From Candidatus Cardinium hertigii (GTDB taxonomy: Bacteria > Bacteroidota > Bacteroidia > Cytophagales_A > Amoebophilaceae), in assembly GCF_003788695.1 (NCBI RefSeq), contig NZ_RARA01000024.1, forward strand, positions 66,962-75,881: a DNA stretch of 8,920 bases. Reading direction: 5' to 3'. The notes under the pieces are model-generated. The model saw only the letters and a list, made by a program, of their open reading frames with translations, was not told the origin of the DNA and searched no databases. The translations under genes were made by a program, and so were the position numbers. Numbering within the stretch: the first letter of the stretch is position 1; each line of letters begins with the position of its first letter. Below, in pieces: positions 1 to 7,311 of the stretch.

Positions 1-2601
1 AAGTTTGTCCAATTTTTTATACAAAACAGCCACCAACATGTGGCAGCTGTTCCCATTGTAAATAAAGAAGATCCTTCTTTGCTTTTTGTCAATGCAGGCA
101 TGAATCCTTTTAAGGATATTATCTTAGGAAACCAATCCATTACCCATCCACGTTTAGTAAGTGTACAGCCTTGCCTGCGTGTTTCTGGTAAACATAATGA
201 CCTGGAAGCGGTTGGCATAGATACCTATCACCATACCCTCTTCGAAATGTTGGGTAATTGGTCTTTTGGAGATTATTCTAAACACGCAGCCATTCAGTGG
301 GCATGGGAACTCCTTACAGGCGTTTATAAATTGCCTAAAGATAGGATCTATGTAACGGTCTTTGCTGGCGATAGCCAAGATGGCTTGCCGTACGATTCCG
401 AAGCAGCTGCTTGCTGGGCCCATTATCTCCCTGCAGCACATATTCTTTCTTTCGCTAAAAAAGATAATTTTTGGGAAATGGGTGAACAGGGCCCCTGTGG
501 GCCCTGTTCAGAAGTGCATATAGATATACGCCCTGAGGCAGAACAAAAAGCTATCCCCGCCACAGGGCTGGTAAATAGAGGCCATCCCCACGTTATAGAA
601 ATTTGGAATTTGGTTTTTATGCAATACAATCGACAAGCTTCAGGTAAGCTGGTTGACCTTCCTAAGCAGCATATCGATACCGGAATGGGGTTTGAGCGAT
701 TGGCTATGGTATTACAAGGCAAATCATCTACCTATGATACCGATGTTTTTATGCCCCTAATAGAAAAAATAGAATGGATTTCAGGAAAAAAATATAACCA
801 AAGTGCAGCTATTGCTATGGCCATGCGGGTCATTGCAGACCATGTACGTGCAGTGGCCTTTGCTATTGCCGATGGACAGCCTCCTGCTCATAACAAAGCA
901 GGTTATGTAGTACGCCGTATTTTGCGTAGAGCTATGCAATATGGCTATAGCTATTTACATATAGAAGGGCCCTTTATATACCAATTGGTAGCTGTTTTGG
1001 TAGCACAGGTAGAAAATTTTTATCCAAACCTGCGTACGCAGCAAGGCTATATTGAACAAGTTATCCAAGGAGAAGAAAAAGCCTTTGTAAAGACCTTAGC
1101 TATGGGATTGCAGCTTTTGAACTGCCTAGATCCCCATCAGGTTAACCAGGGGGTAATAGAGGGCCAGGTAGCTTTTGAACTCTACGATACCCATGGATTT
1201 CCTTTAGACCTAACGATGTTGATTGCCAAAGAGAAAGGTCTAACCGTAGATGAAGAAGGCTTTCAACAGGCACTTCAGAAGCAAAAATTGCGTTCTCAAA
1301 AAGATGCGGTTACTCGTTATGGTGATTGGCAACTGCTCAAACCAGATACCCCTACACGTTTTGTAGGATTTGATCATCTGGTCGTGACTACTTCTATTGT
1401 ACAATGGCGTACTATTACCGATAAACAAGGTATGCGATATCAATTGGTATTGGAAACCACCCCTTTTTATCCCGAAGGAGGAGGGCAAGTAGCAGATAGT
1501 GGTGTGATTTTATCTGAAAATGGGTCTATTGCTGTTGTAGATGTGCAAAAAGAATATGGCCTTATTGTCCATACCGTGCTGCAATTACCTACTCCATTAG
1601 AGGGGCCGGTAGAGGTTCGTGTAGATGAAATAAAACGAACATCGGCGGCTATAAACCACACGGCTACCCATCTTTTACAAGCAGCCTTAAAAGAGGTGCT
1701 TGGCTCCCATGTAGCCCAAAAAGGTTCCTTGGTTACGTCCACTTGCTTACGGTTTGATTTTGCCCACCCAACTAACCTATCTGTTACGCAATTGCACACA
1801 GTGGAAGCTATTGTTAATACAAAAATTAGGGCTAATATAGTCTGTTTGGAGCAGCGTACCGTCCCGCTAGGGGAAGCTAAAAAAATGGGCGCGCAAGCGC
1901 TATTTGGTGAAAAATATGGATCAGAAGTACGGGTCATTACTTTTGATGAAAATTTTTCTATAGAACTTTGCGGTGGCACGCACGTAAAATCTACAGGCCA
2001 AATCGGATGGTTTAAGATCGTAAGCCAAACCGCTATAGGTACAGGTGTGCGCAGAATAGAAGCTGTAACGGCCAGTAGAGCAGAGCATTTTGTAGCAAAA
2101 AAATTGGATACCTTAACAACCGTAGCTGCTTTGCTCAAACAACCGAAAGATTTGGTGAAGGCGGTAGAAACCTTGATCAAGGAGAAAAAACAGTTACAGC
2201 AACAACTAATGGCGTATCAAGCAAAAGAAATTTGGCAGATAGCCCAACAACTGTCTGTAGAACAACTAGGCGATATCTCCCTCTTGATTCACGAAGTGCA
2301 AGTTCCTTATGCGGATGCATTGAGACAAATTGCTTTTCAGTATAAAGCGCAGTACGAGAAAATTTTTGTAGCATTGGCTGCTCATTTGGGTAACAAAGCA
2401 GTTGTAACTATTCTGGTATCAGATGCGTTGCTGCCATCTTACCATGCCCATGCTATTATGCAAACCATCGCTCCACTTATTGGAGGAAAAGGAGGAGGGC
2501 AGCCTTTTTTTGCGACAGCTGGAGGCGATAAGCCAGCAGGCATAGCCATGGCGCTGCAAGCAGCAAGAGCAGTGTTTGCTATGCCCCATTCAACAGAGTA
2601 A
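1..2601 (+). CDS. alaS: Alanyl-tRNA synthetase, 5'-truncated by window edge
   Basis: Attaches alanine to tRNA-Ala in the cytoplasm and hydrolyses mischarged Ser/Gly-tRNA-Ala. The frame is open from base 1, giving 866 visible codons before TAA. The codons before the GTG at 40 read KFVQFF..HQHV, which matches the family's N-terminal helix (E. coli AFLDFF..GHQVV), so that GTG is an internal Val and only about 10 residues are missing upstream. In visible numbering, the catalytic core includes HHTLFEMLGNWSFGDY (77-92), NLVFMQYNR (203-211) and DTGMGFERLAM (226-236), followed by RVIADHVRA and RRILRRA. The editing domain keeps all four metal-site residues: H553 and H557 (NHTATH), C657 and H661 (CGGTH). 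A helical linker leads to the C-terminal DHHA1-type domain with the glycine-rich GGKGGGQPFFATAGG. No key residue is missing and the C-terminus is complete. The gene appears functional. Confidence 0.97.
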   Translation, partial: KFVQFFIQNSHQHVAAVPIVNKEDPSLLFVNAGMNPFKDIILGNQSITHPRLVSVQPCLRVSGKHNDLEAVGIDTYHHTLFEMLGNWSFGDYSKHAAIQWAWELLTGVYKLPKDRIYVTVFAGDSQDGLPYDSEAAACWAHYLPAAHILSFAKKDNFWEMGEQGPCGPCSEVHIDIRPEAEQKAIPATGLVNRGHPHVIEIWNLVFMQYNRQASGKLVDLPKQHIDTGMGFERLAMVLQGKSSTYDTDVFMPLIEKIEWISGKKYNQSAAIAMAMRVIADHVRAVAFAIADGQPPAHNKAGYVVRRILRRAMQYGYSYLHIEGPFIYQLVAVLVAQVENFYPNLRTQQGYIEQVIQGEEKAFVKTLAMGLQLLNCLDPHQVNQGVIEGQVAFELYDTHGFPLDLTMLIAKEKGLTVDEEGFQQALQKQKLRSQKDAVTRYGDWQLLKPDTPTRFVGFDHLVVTTSIVQWRTITDKQGMRYQLVLETTPFYPEGGGQVADSGVILSENGSIAVVDVQKEYGLIVHTVLQLPTPLEGPVEVRVDEIKRTSAAINHTATHLLQAALKEVLGSHVAQKGSLVTSTCLRFDFAHPTNLSVTQLHTVEAIVNTKIRANIVCLEQRTVPLGEAKKMGAQALFGEKYGSEVRVITFDENFSIELCGGTHVKSTGQIGWFKIVSQTAIGTGVRRIEAVTASRAEHFVAKKLDTLTTVAALLKQPKDLVKAVETLIKEKKQLQQQLMAYQAKEIWQIAQQLSVEQLGDISLLIHEVQVPYADALRQIAFQYKAQYEKIFVALAAHLGNKAVVTILVSDALLPSYHAHAIMQTIAPLIGGKGGGQPFFATAGGDKPAGIAMALQAARAVFAMPHSTE

Positions 2602-2644
2602 TAATGGGTATTTGTCTAGCCCATGGGATTTTTGTATATTACAC

Positions 2645-2690
2645 TAGAATTTTTTAAATTCTATTCTTAGAATTTTTTAAATTCCATTCT
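2645..2690. repeat. Two-copy 23-bp tandem repeat after alaS
   Basis: Units at 2645-2667 and 2668-2690 are directly adjacent and differ at one base (T/C at unit position 18). Each unit contains a 7-bp inverted repeat, AGAATTT-TTT-AAATTCT. It lies between alaS and the thioredoxin gene. The duplication is seen directly; no function is apparent. Confidence 0.85.
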
Positions 2691-2747
2691 TGCGTAAGAA
2701 ATTATTACCCATTGCGTAAGAAATTATTACCAGTACCTAATACCTAA
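2690..2747. repeat. Second and third short tandem duplications before trx
   Basis: An identical 20-bp sequence (TTGCGTAAGAAATTATTACC) occurs at 2690-2709 and 2712-2731, a 22-bp period. It is followed at once by a 7-bp tandem pair, TACCTAA, at 2734-2740 and 2741-2747. With the preceding 23-bp pair, nearly the whole spacer consists of three unrelated two-copy duplications, which suggests slippage or repair-generated duplication in neutral DNA. Confidence 0.85.
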
Positions 2748-2764
2748 ATTATTATATAAGCTTT

Positions 2765-3103
2765 ATGGATGGCAGTACTTTACAACTTACAGACAGTTTA
2801 TTTAATGATATAATTAAACAGCATGAGCTTGTTTTAGTTGATTTCTGGGCACCTTGGTGTGGACCTTGCCTAAAACTTAGTCCTGTTATGGAGCAGCTTG
2901 CTTCCCTTTATAAAGGGAAAGCCATTATAGGTAAACTTAATATAGATGATAATGCGGAAACCCCTTCTAAATATGAAATTAAAACCATACCCAGTATATT
3001 GATTTTTTATGAAGCTTTACAAGTAGAACGTTTGGTTGGAAATGTACCAATAGATACCATACAGCTAGCGCTGAATAAATATTTGTTTAAGGAGAAATTT
3101 TAA
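2765..3103 (+). CDS. trxA: Thioredoxin
   Basis: Small cytoplasmic thiol-disulfide oxidoreductase of 112 residues, close to the ~105-110 usual for the family. The active site WCGPC is at residues 31-35, preceded by the VDFWAP strand with the buried Asp26. The cis-proline is in KTIPS (Pro76), followed by the usual strand ILIFYE and a Gly (VGN, 91-93) near the C-terminus. There is no signal peptide or membrane anchor, so it is cytosolic rather than a TlpA/DsbE-type protein. The ATG at 2765 is the only sensible start. No Shine-Dalgarno is visible, as is common in Bacteroidota. It appears to be a single-gene unit between two repeat-rich spacers. Whether it is the main housekeeping thioredoxin or a paralogue cannot be told, so the symbol is provisional. 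Confidence 0.93.
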   Translation: MDGSTLQLTDSLFNDIIKQHELVLVDFWAPWCGPCLKLSPVMEQLASLYKGKAIIGKLNIDDNAETPSKYEIKTIPSILIFYEALQVERLVGNVPIDTIQLALNKYLFKEKF

Positions 3104-3218
3104 CGTAGTATGCTATATTTGCTTATTTTAAAGTTCCTAACGTGATTAACTTGGTAGTATGTATTTAGAGGCTATGGTAGTAGAAATTATTTTTAATACG
3201 TATTTTTACGTATCCGTT

Positions 3219-3327
3219 TTTCAGCTTTCAGACTAAAATTTTCAACAGCTTTGTTCACCAGCGCTTGATTTTTTTTGGCTACTTTTTTGATCAAGGAAAA
3301 AAAGTAGCTTTAAAAGAAGTAGTTTTA
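3219..3327 (+). repeat. Dispersed hairpin repeat, copy A (upstream of ABC gene)
   Basis: About 109 bp, roughly 90% identical by eye to 7089-7198, with a 23-bp exact match (3239-3261 = 7110-7132) and a single 1-base gap. It contains the hairpin GCTACTTTTTT (3278-3288) / AAAAAAGTAGC (3298-3308). GCTTGAT (3263-3269) can also pair with the loop ATCAAG (3290-3295), giving two mutually exclusive folds. The hairpin ends 85 bp before the ABC start. I recall similar CTTGAT-T-run hairpin repeats in other Bacteroidota intergenic regions, but cannot verify this. The rest of the 3104-3393 spacer shows no gene. Confidence 0.8.
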
Positions 3328-3393
3328 TTTAACTTAGACTTGTTTGTAAATAAGCGTTTAGGCTCTTTATGAGCTTTTTACGTCTTCCCATCC

Positions 3394-5163
3394 ATGCCAT
3401 CTATTACCAAAAATCTCAAAACTTTTGTTTGGTATTTTGTCAAACAGTGCAAATGGCATTTTTTTGCTATGGCTTGTTTCCGAATATGCTTTGTACTAGA
3501 CAATTTAGTTTTGCCCTATACTTTTGAGCTACTATTCCAGCGGCTTATGGAATTAGGTGACGACCGAGCAGGTTCTTGGATAAAATTTCGTTGGCTCCTT
3601 TTAGCTTTATTGTCTGTGGTGGTGCTAATAGATATTTTCTTTCGTCTATTTGACTATGTAAAAATCAGCACTATTCCTATTTTTGAGGCAAACATACGTA
3701 CTTGGATAGTGCGCTATCTGCAGGGGCATTCCTATGCGTTTTTTACGGAGCATTTTTCCGGTGGTTTGGTTAAGCGCGTCAATGATTTAACAGACGGTAT
3801 TAGCCAAATTATAATGATTGGCATTTCATCATTTTTACCTACATTTTGCACCATGTTGATTGGTGTACTTTCTTTTGCTTGCATACAGCCTGCTTTTGGT
3901 GCGGTTTTGATGATTTGGCTTGTATTGCATGCGACTACTTACCTTTTTTTTTCAAAAAAATGTAATGATTGTGCTGCGTTACACGCAGAAAAGGGAAGTA
4001 TCTTATCAGGAAGCATCGTAGATGGATTTGCCAATATCTTAAGTATCAAACTTTTTTCCCGTAAAAATCAAGAAATAGAACATTTAGCTGCTCCACAAGC
4101 AGCAGAAAAAGAAGCCCATGAAAAGGCTTTAAGAACGATTATGTACTTACATTTTATAATCAGTGGGCTTTCTATTAGCTTTATGGGCATAGGGCTTATT
4201 TTGTCCATGATTCACTATTGGCAAATCGGTAAGCTTACCCTTCCTCAGGTTTCCTACATTTTTTATGCCGGTAGTAATATTTGTAATTTGGTTTGGGTTT
4301 CTGTAGCGGACTTTCCCGATTTTATTGAGGAAATTGGATATTGCAGGCAGGCTTTTAAATTGCTACAAGAAAAACATGCTATTACCGATTTACCGAATGC
4401 TTGTACACTTAACTGTAAATCAGGCACTATTGAATTTAAAGAGGTCTGTTTTTCTTATGTGCCTGGTAGTCCTATATTCGAAAATCAAAATATTTCTATA
4501 GCCTCTGGTGAGAAAGTAGGATTGGTTGGCCTCTCTGGTAGTGGCAAAACTACTTTTGTACATCTATTACTAAGATTTTTTGATATCAATAAAGGTGTTA
4601 TTACTATTGATGGTCAGAGTATAGCTACCGTTACACAAGAATCATTGCGTGCTGCTATTTCCCTTATACCGCAAAATACACCTTTGTTTCATAATAGTAT
4701 CTTAGAAAATATCCGTTATGGATATAAAGACGCAACCGATAGTGAAGTGATTGCATCTGCTAAAAAAGCACGGTGTCATGACTTTATTATGGACCTACCA
4801 GAAGGATACCATACTTTAGTCGGTGAGCTAGGATCTAAACTTTCAGGTGGCCAGCGCCAGCGTATAGCCATTGCACGTGCTATATTAAAAAATGCCCCTA
4901 TTCTCATATTGGATGAGGCCACTTCTGCCTTGGATGCCGTTACGGAAACAGAAATTCAAGAAAGCTTATCTGCGGCTATGATTGGTAAAACTGCTATTAT
5001 TATTGCCCATAAATTAACGGTTTTGTCTTCTATGGATCGCATTTTAGTATTTGAACAAGGCAAAGTAGTTGCGCAGGGCCCTCATAACGTATTGGTAACG
5101 ACTAGTCCGCTCTATGCTTTGATGTGTAAATTACAGTTTGCAGGGGTGCATTTGTTACAATAG
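3394..5163 (+). CDS. ABC exporter half-transporter (fused membrane and ATPase domains, MsbA/ABCB type)
   Basis: Inner-membrane exporter subunit of 589 residues that should act as a homodimer or with another half-transporter. The N-terminal half is an ABC transmembrane domain: hydrophobic segments lie at about 22-45, 67-87, 138-162, 166-187, 250-274 and 284-304. The C-terminal ATPase (about 345-580) is complete: Walker A GLSGSGKT (379-386), Q-loop Gln427, signature LSGGQ (483-487), Walker B ILILDE (503-508), D-loop SALD (511-514) and switch His539. The switch region reads AHKLTVL rather than the common AHRLSTV, a conservative change. The start ATG at 3394 is chosen because the frame begins there; an ATG at 3369 is out of frame. 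The stop lies 5 bp from the convergent tilS stop. Substrate cannot be assigned: lipid, peptide and drug exporters share this layout, and no exporter partner lies nearby. Confidence 0.93.
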   Translation: MPSITKNLKTFVWYFVKQCKWHFFAMACFRICFVLDNLVLPYTFELLFQRLMELGDDRAGSWIKFRWLLLALLSVVVLIDIFFRLFDYVKISTIPIFEANIRTWIVRYLQGHSYAFFTEHFSGGLVKRVNDLTDGISQIIMIGISSFLPTFCTMLIGVLSFACIQPAFGAVLMIWLVLHATTYLFFSKKCNDCAALHAEKGSILSGSIVDGFANILSIKLFSRKNQEIEHLAAPQAAEKEAHEKALRTIMYLHFIISGLSISFMGIGLILSMIHYWQIGKLTLPQVSYIFYAGSNICNLVWVSVADFPDFIEEIGYCRQAFKLLQEKHAITDLPNACTLNCKSGTIEFKEVCFSYVPGSPIFENQNISIASGEKVGLVGLSGSGKTTFVHLLLRFFDINKGVITIDGQSIATVTQESLRAAISLIPQNTPLFHNSILENIRYGYKDATDSEVIASAKKARCHDFIMDLPEGYHTLVGELGSKLSGGQRQRIAIARAILKNAPILILDEATSALDAVTETEIQESLSAAMIGKTAIIIAHKLTVLSSMDRILVFEQGKVVAQGPHNVLVTTSPLYALMCKLQFAGVHLLQ

Positions 5164-5168
5164 CAATA

Positions 5169-6506
5169 TTACAAAGCTAGGCTAACTGCTATTTCAAATA
5201 TGGTGGCTGTATGATCATCTACTTTAAAGCGTTCATCTATTCTATAGCCTACGACCCATACAATCTTATGGTTACTAGTGACTACTAGTACCTGCTCTTT
5301 GATGGCCATGGGTACCTTAAGGTCAATCAATAGATCGCTGATTTTTTTGCGTCCTTGCATACCAAGGGGATAAAAAATGTCTCCATGCTTCCATGGACGT
5401 ATGGTAAGCGGAAACTGTAGCATATCGTAATGTAATGCAGCTATAAGGGCTATTTTTTTAACGCTATAATCTTGCTTTGTATACTTTCGAAAATAGAAAG
5501 TATGGTTGTAGCAGTAGCATAATCTTGTATTTGCTTCTACTGCTTGCTCCTTAGGTAGCTGGTCAATTAGCTGTTTTTTTCTTATTAGCCAATTTTTTCT
5601 ATCTATATAGAGTGCATAATCAGTCGCATAGATAATCTTTCCAGTTGTGGTGTTTGTGTTAATTAAATTTTTGATTTGTTTAAAGGTAAATCCATAAGAA
5701 CGTACCAGTTCAAATGCTACAGTGGCTGCCCATGGCAAAGCGGCAATAAGGTTAATGGCTATATAATGTATATCACCTTTAAAAAAGCAAATGTCCTTTT
5801 TAATATTATTCACATAATCTTGGAAAACCCTTCCTACATCTGTTAATTTTTCAACTGTCTCTTGCGTAGTAGCTTCAAAATTTGGATTGATTTGGTGTAC
5901 GAGCGGAATAATTTTGTGTCGGATAAAATTTCTTTGATAATCCAGAGATGTATTAGAGCTATCTTCTCTCCAAGAGCGTTTTTCTTGTTGGGCATAGGCT
6001 ATGATCTCTTTTTTTCTGGCAAAAAGCAACGGCCGTATGCATCTGCCATTGAGGGGCAGCATGCTATAAAACCCTTTGATACCTGTTCCTTTTATAAAAT
6101 TTAATACAATCGTTTCAACCGCATCATCCCAGTGGTGTGCAGTAGCTACTCGATCCCATCCATATCTATCTAGTAAGGTGTAAAAGTATTGATAGCGTAG
6201 GGTTCTAGCAGCCATTTGTATAGAAACTTTGTGGGTGGATGCAAACGATTTGGTTTCAAATCGTGTACTATAGCAGGGTACCTGATAATGTTGCGCTAAA
6301 TCGTTTACAAATTGGGATTCCTCCTCTACTTCTTGTCCACGTAAATTAAAATTGCAATAAGCTATGGCAAAAGGCAAGTTAGCTTGTTTAAAAAGGTGAC
6401 AGAGGACAACAGAGTCTACACCGCCACTTACCGCTAGCAAAGTTGTTTTCTGTGGATCCGGTATGAGCTGTTGACTTTGTAAGAATGATAAAAAAGATGC
6501 TAACAT
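5169..6506 (-). CDS. tilS: tRNA(Ile)-lysidine synthetase
   Basis: Converts C34 of the CAU-anticodon tRNA-Ile to lysidine using ATP and lysine, so that the tRNA reads AUA as Ile and not AUG. It is essential in most bacteria. The protein is 445 residues, full length for the family. The N-terminal PP-loop ATPase carries SGGVDS (27-32), the CNFNLRGQEVEEES segment (51-64), the AHHWDDAVET motif (123-132), the FIKGTGIKG loop (137-145) and WREDSSN...RNFIRH (179-196). The C-terminal TilS domain (about 365-445) has RPWKHGDIFYPLGMQGRKKISD and WVVGYRIDERFKV. The start ATG at 6506 lies just before the SFLQSQ..L helix expected at the N-terminus. Transcribed divergently from hslV across a long non-coding spacer, and convergent with the ABC gene. 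Confidence 0.95.
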   Translation of the reverse strand: MLASFLSFLQSQQLIPDPQKTTLLAVSGGVDSVVLCHLFKQANLPFAIAYCNFNLRGQEVEEESQFVNDLAQHYQVPCYSTRFETKSFASTHKVSIQMAARTLRYQYFYTLLDRYGWDRVATAHHWDDAVETIVLNFIKGTGIKGFYSMLPLNGRCIRPLLFARKKEIIAYAQQEKRSWREDSSNTSLDYQRNFIRHKIIPLVHQINPNFEATTQETVEKLTDVGRVFQDYVNNIKKDICFFKGDIHYIAINLIAALPWAATVAFELVRSYGFTFKQIKNLINTNTTTGKIIYATDYALYIDRKNWLIRKKQLIDQLPKEQAVEANTRLCYCYNHTFYFRKYTKQDYSVKKIALIAALHYDMLQFPLTIRPWKHGDIFYPLGMQGRKKISDLLIDLKVPMAIKEQVLVVTSNHKIVWVVGYRIDERFKVDDHTATIFEIAVSLAL

Positions 6507-6562
6507 TATTTTTTTAGTATTTTTGACTAGATTGACAAAATAAGGCCATGGTAGCAGAGGCA

Positions 6563-6602
6563 GTATGGTTCCAAAATTAGAGACAATATGGTTCCAAAAT
6601 TA
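6563..6602. repeat. 23-bp-period direct repeat upstream of tilS
   Basis: The 16-mer TATGGTTCCAAAATTA occurs at 6564-6579 and again at 6587-6602. It lies 60-100 bp upstream of the tilS start. Same style of two-copy duplication as found after alaS, but unrelated in sequence. It could be an operator pair or simple slippage. Confidence 0.8.
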
Positions 6603-6883
6603 TACGTATTTTTAAATACATATTCAAATATATTCGAATATTAGAGCATATATGAGGTAGTATGACCTATTAGCTATATATTGGCTATTGCCAAGTTATT
6701 CGGGGCACGGTAGAGGCATGGTTAGTAGCCATTTTAAGAGAGTAGATGGAACGCCCATTCGAGATGCTTGATATAAAACTTAACTAAATTGTAAAGTATC
6801 CGTTTAGTCATGTGGCTTATACATATCCGTGTTCGTACCCATTAGAAATAGCATAATAATGTAAATTTATAAAAAACGCGCCT
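6603..6883. other. Non-coding spacer between tilS and the palindrome
   Basis: About 280 bp with no credible gene, tRNA or recognised RNA. It holds a 12-bp perfect palindrome, ATATTCGAATAT (6630-6641), and one copy of the dispersed 9-mer GTATCCGTT (6796-6804). A short frame around 6710-6786 has several stops and resembles nothing I recognise; it could be remnant DNA. Any tilS and hslV promoters should lie in the wider spacer, but I found no convincing Bacteroidota -33/-7 pair. Confidence 0.5.
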
Positions 6884-7128
6884 TGAACAAAGCTGTGATC
6901 AGAAAAGAAAGGCTGCAAGGTAGTAGAAAATCAGCCTGTTTGAGCCTACTCTTCGTCTTTGAAAAGCTGGCTATGTTCCGCTTCGGGATTCAGCGTACTC
7001 GCATAGTTCTGCTATGCTGCGTGCGCTTCACCCTCGCGCGCCTTGCCAGCTTTCCAAATCCATTGAGTAACCATAGAGCGAGTTCTGATTTTCAGCTTGC
7101 AGCCTGAACTTTTCAACAGCTTTGTTCA
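6884..7128. repeat. ~245-bp long imperfect palindrome (MITE-like element or hairpin RNA)
   Basis: The whole stretch is self-complementary about position 7009. Matching arm blocks, from outside in, are: TGAACAAAGCTGT (6884-6896) with 7116-7128, 13 bp perfect; AGGCTGCAAG (6910-6919) with 7096-7105, 10 bp; GAAAATCAG (6926-6934) with 7085-7093, 9 bp; AAAGCTGGC (6963-6971) with 7045-7053, 9 bp; and GCATAG (7001-7006) with CTATGC (7012-7017) around the loop TTCTG. Between blocks the arms still align imperfectly. The inner part (about 6961-7056) is visibly more GC-rich than the flanks. A 74-codon open frame running through it has no protein-like character. No clear target-site duplication was found. 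Related sequence recurs only from the right arm outward (copies A and B). Best read as a non-autonomous mobile element or a structured transcript. Confidence 0.75.
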
Positions 7129-7198
7129 CCAGTGCTTGATTTTTTTGGGCTACTTTTTTTGATCAAGCAAAAAAAGTAGCTTTAAAAAAAGTAATTTT
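7089..7198 (+). repeat. Dispersed hairpin repeat, copy B (upstream of hslV)
   Basis: Partner of 3219-3327 and in the same orientation. Its first 40 bp are the right arm of the palindrome; the rest extends past the palindrome's end. The hairpin is stronger here: GCTACTTTTTTTG (7149-7161) pairs perfectly with 7168-7180, a 13-bp stem with a 6-base loop and two possible flanking G-U pairs. GCTTGAT (7134-7140) can alternatively pair with ATCAAGC (7162-7168). The stem is AT-rich and not followed by a clean U-run, so it is not a standard intrinsic terminator. Confidence 0.8.
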
Positions 7199-7311
7199 TA
7201 AAAAAATGGATAAAATCATCAATAATCTATAAAATATGGCTACCACGCAAGTGAACGGATACATTGTAAATGATGTATAATCCAATACATATAAATAATA
7301 GTTCAAACCAT

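Noticed and set aside
40..42. GTG as the start codon of alaS
   Set aside because: The 13 codons before it are in frame, open to the window edge and match the AlaRS N-terminal helix, so the gene is cut by the window rather than started here.
1467..2180. 237-codon minus-strand open frame inside alaS
   Set aside because: It lies entirely antisense to the conserved AlaRS editing domain and shows no recognisable motif.
2604..2635. Possible terminator after alaS (ATGGGT / GCCCAT followed by ATTTTTG)
   Set aside because: The stem is only 6 bp with one G-T pair, the loop is 9 bases and the T-run is short and not adjacent to the stem. Too weak to call.
3114..3121. TATATTTG resembling the Bacteroidota -7 promoter element (TAnnTTTG)
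   Set aside because: No TTG at the expected -33 spacing (the nearest TTTG ends 28 bp upstream), and the next gene starts about 270 bp away.
5161..5191. Inverted repeat TAGCA...TGCTA between the ABC gene and tilS, as a bidirectional terminator
   Set aside because: Only 5 bp pair before mismatches, the intervening sequence is 21 bases, and no proper U-run follows on either strand.
6883..7107. 74-codon plus-strand open frame between tilS and hslV
   Set aside because: It begins at a TTG within the palindrome and its length is explained by the GC-richer hairpin sequence. The translation is Arg/Leu/Ser rich with no domain-like pattern.
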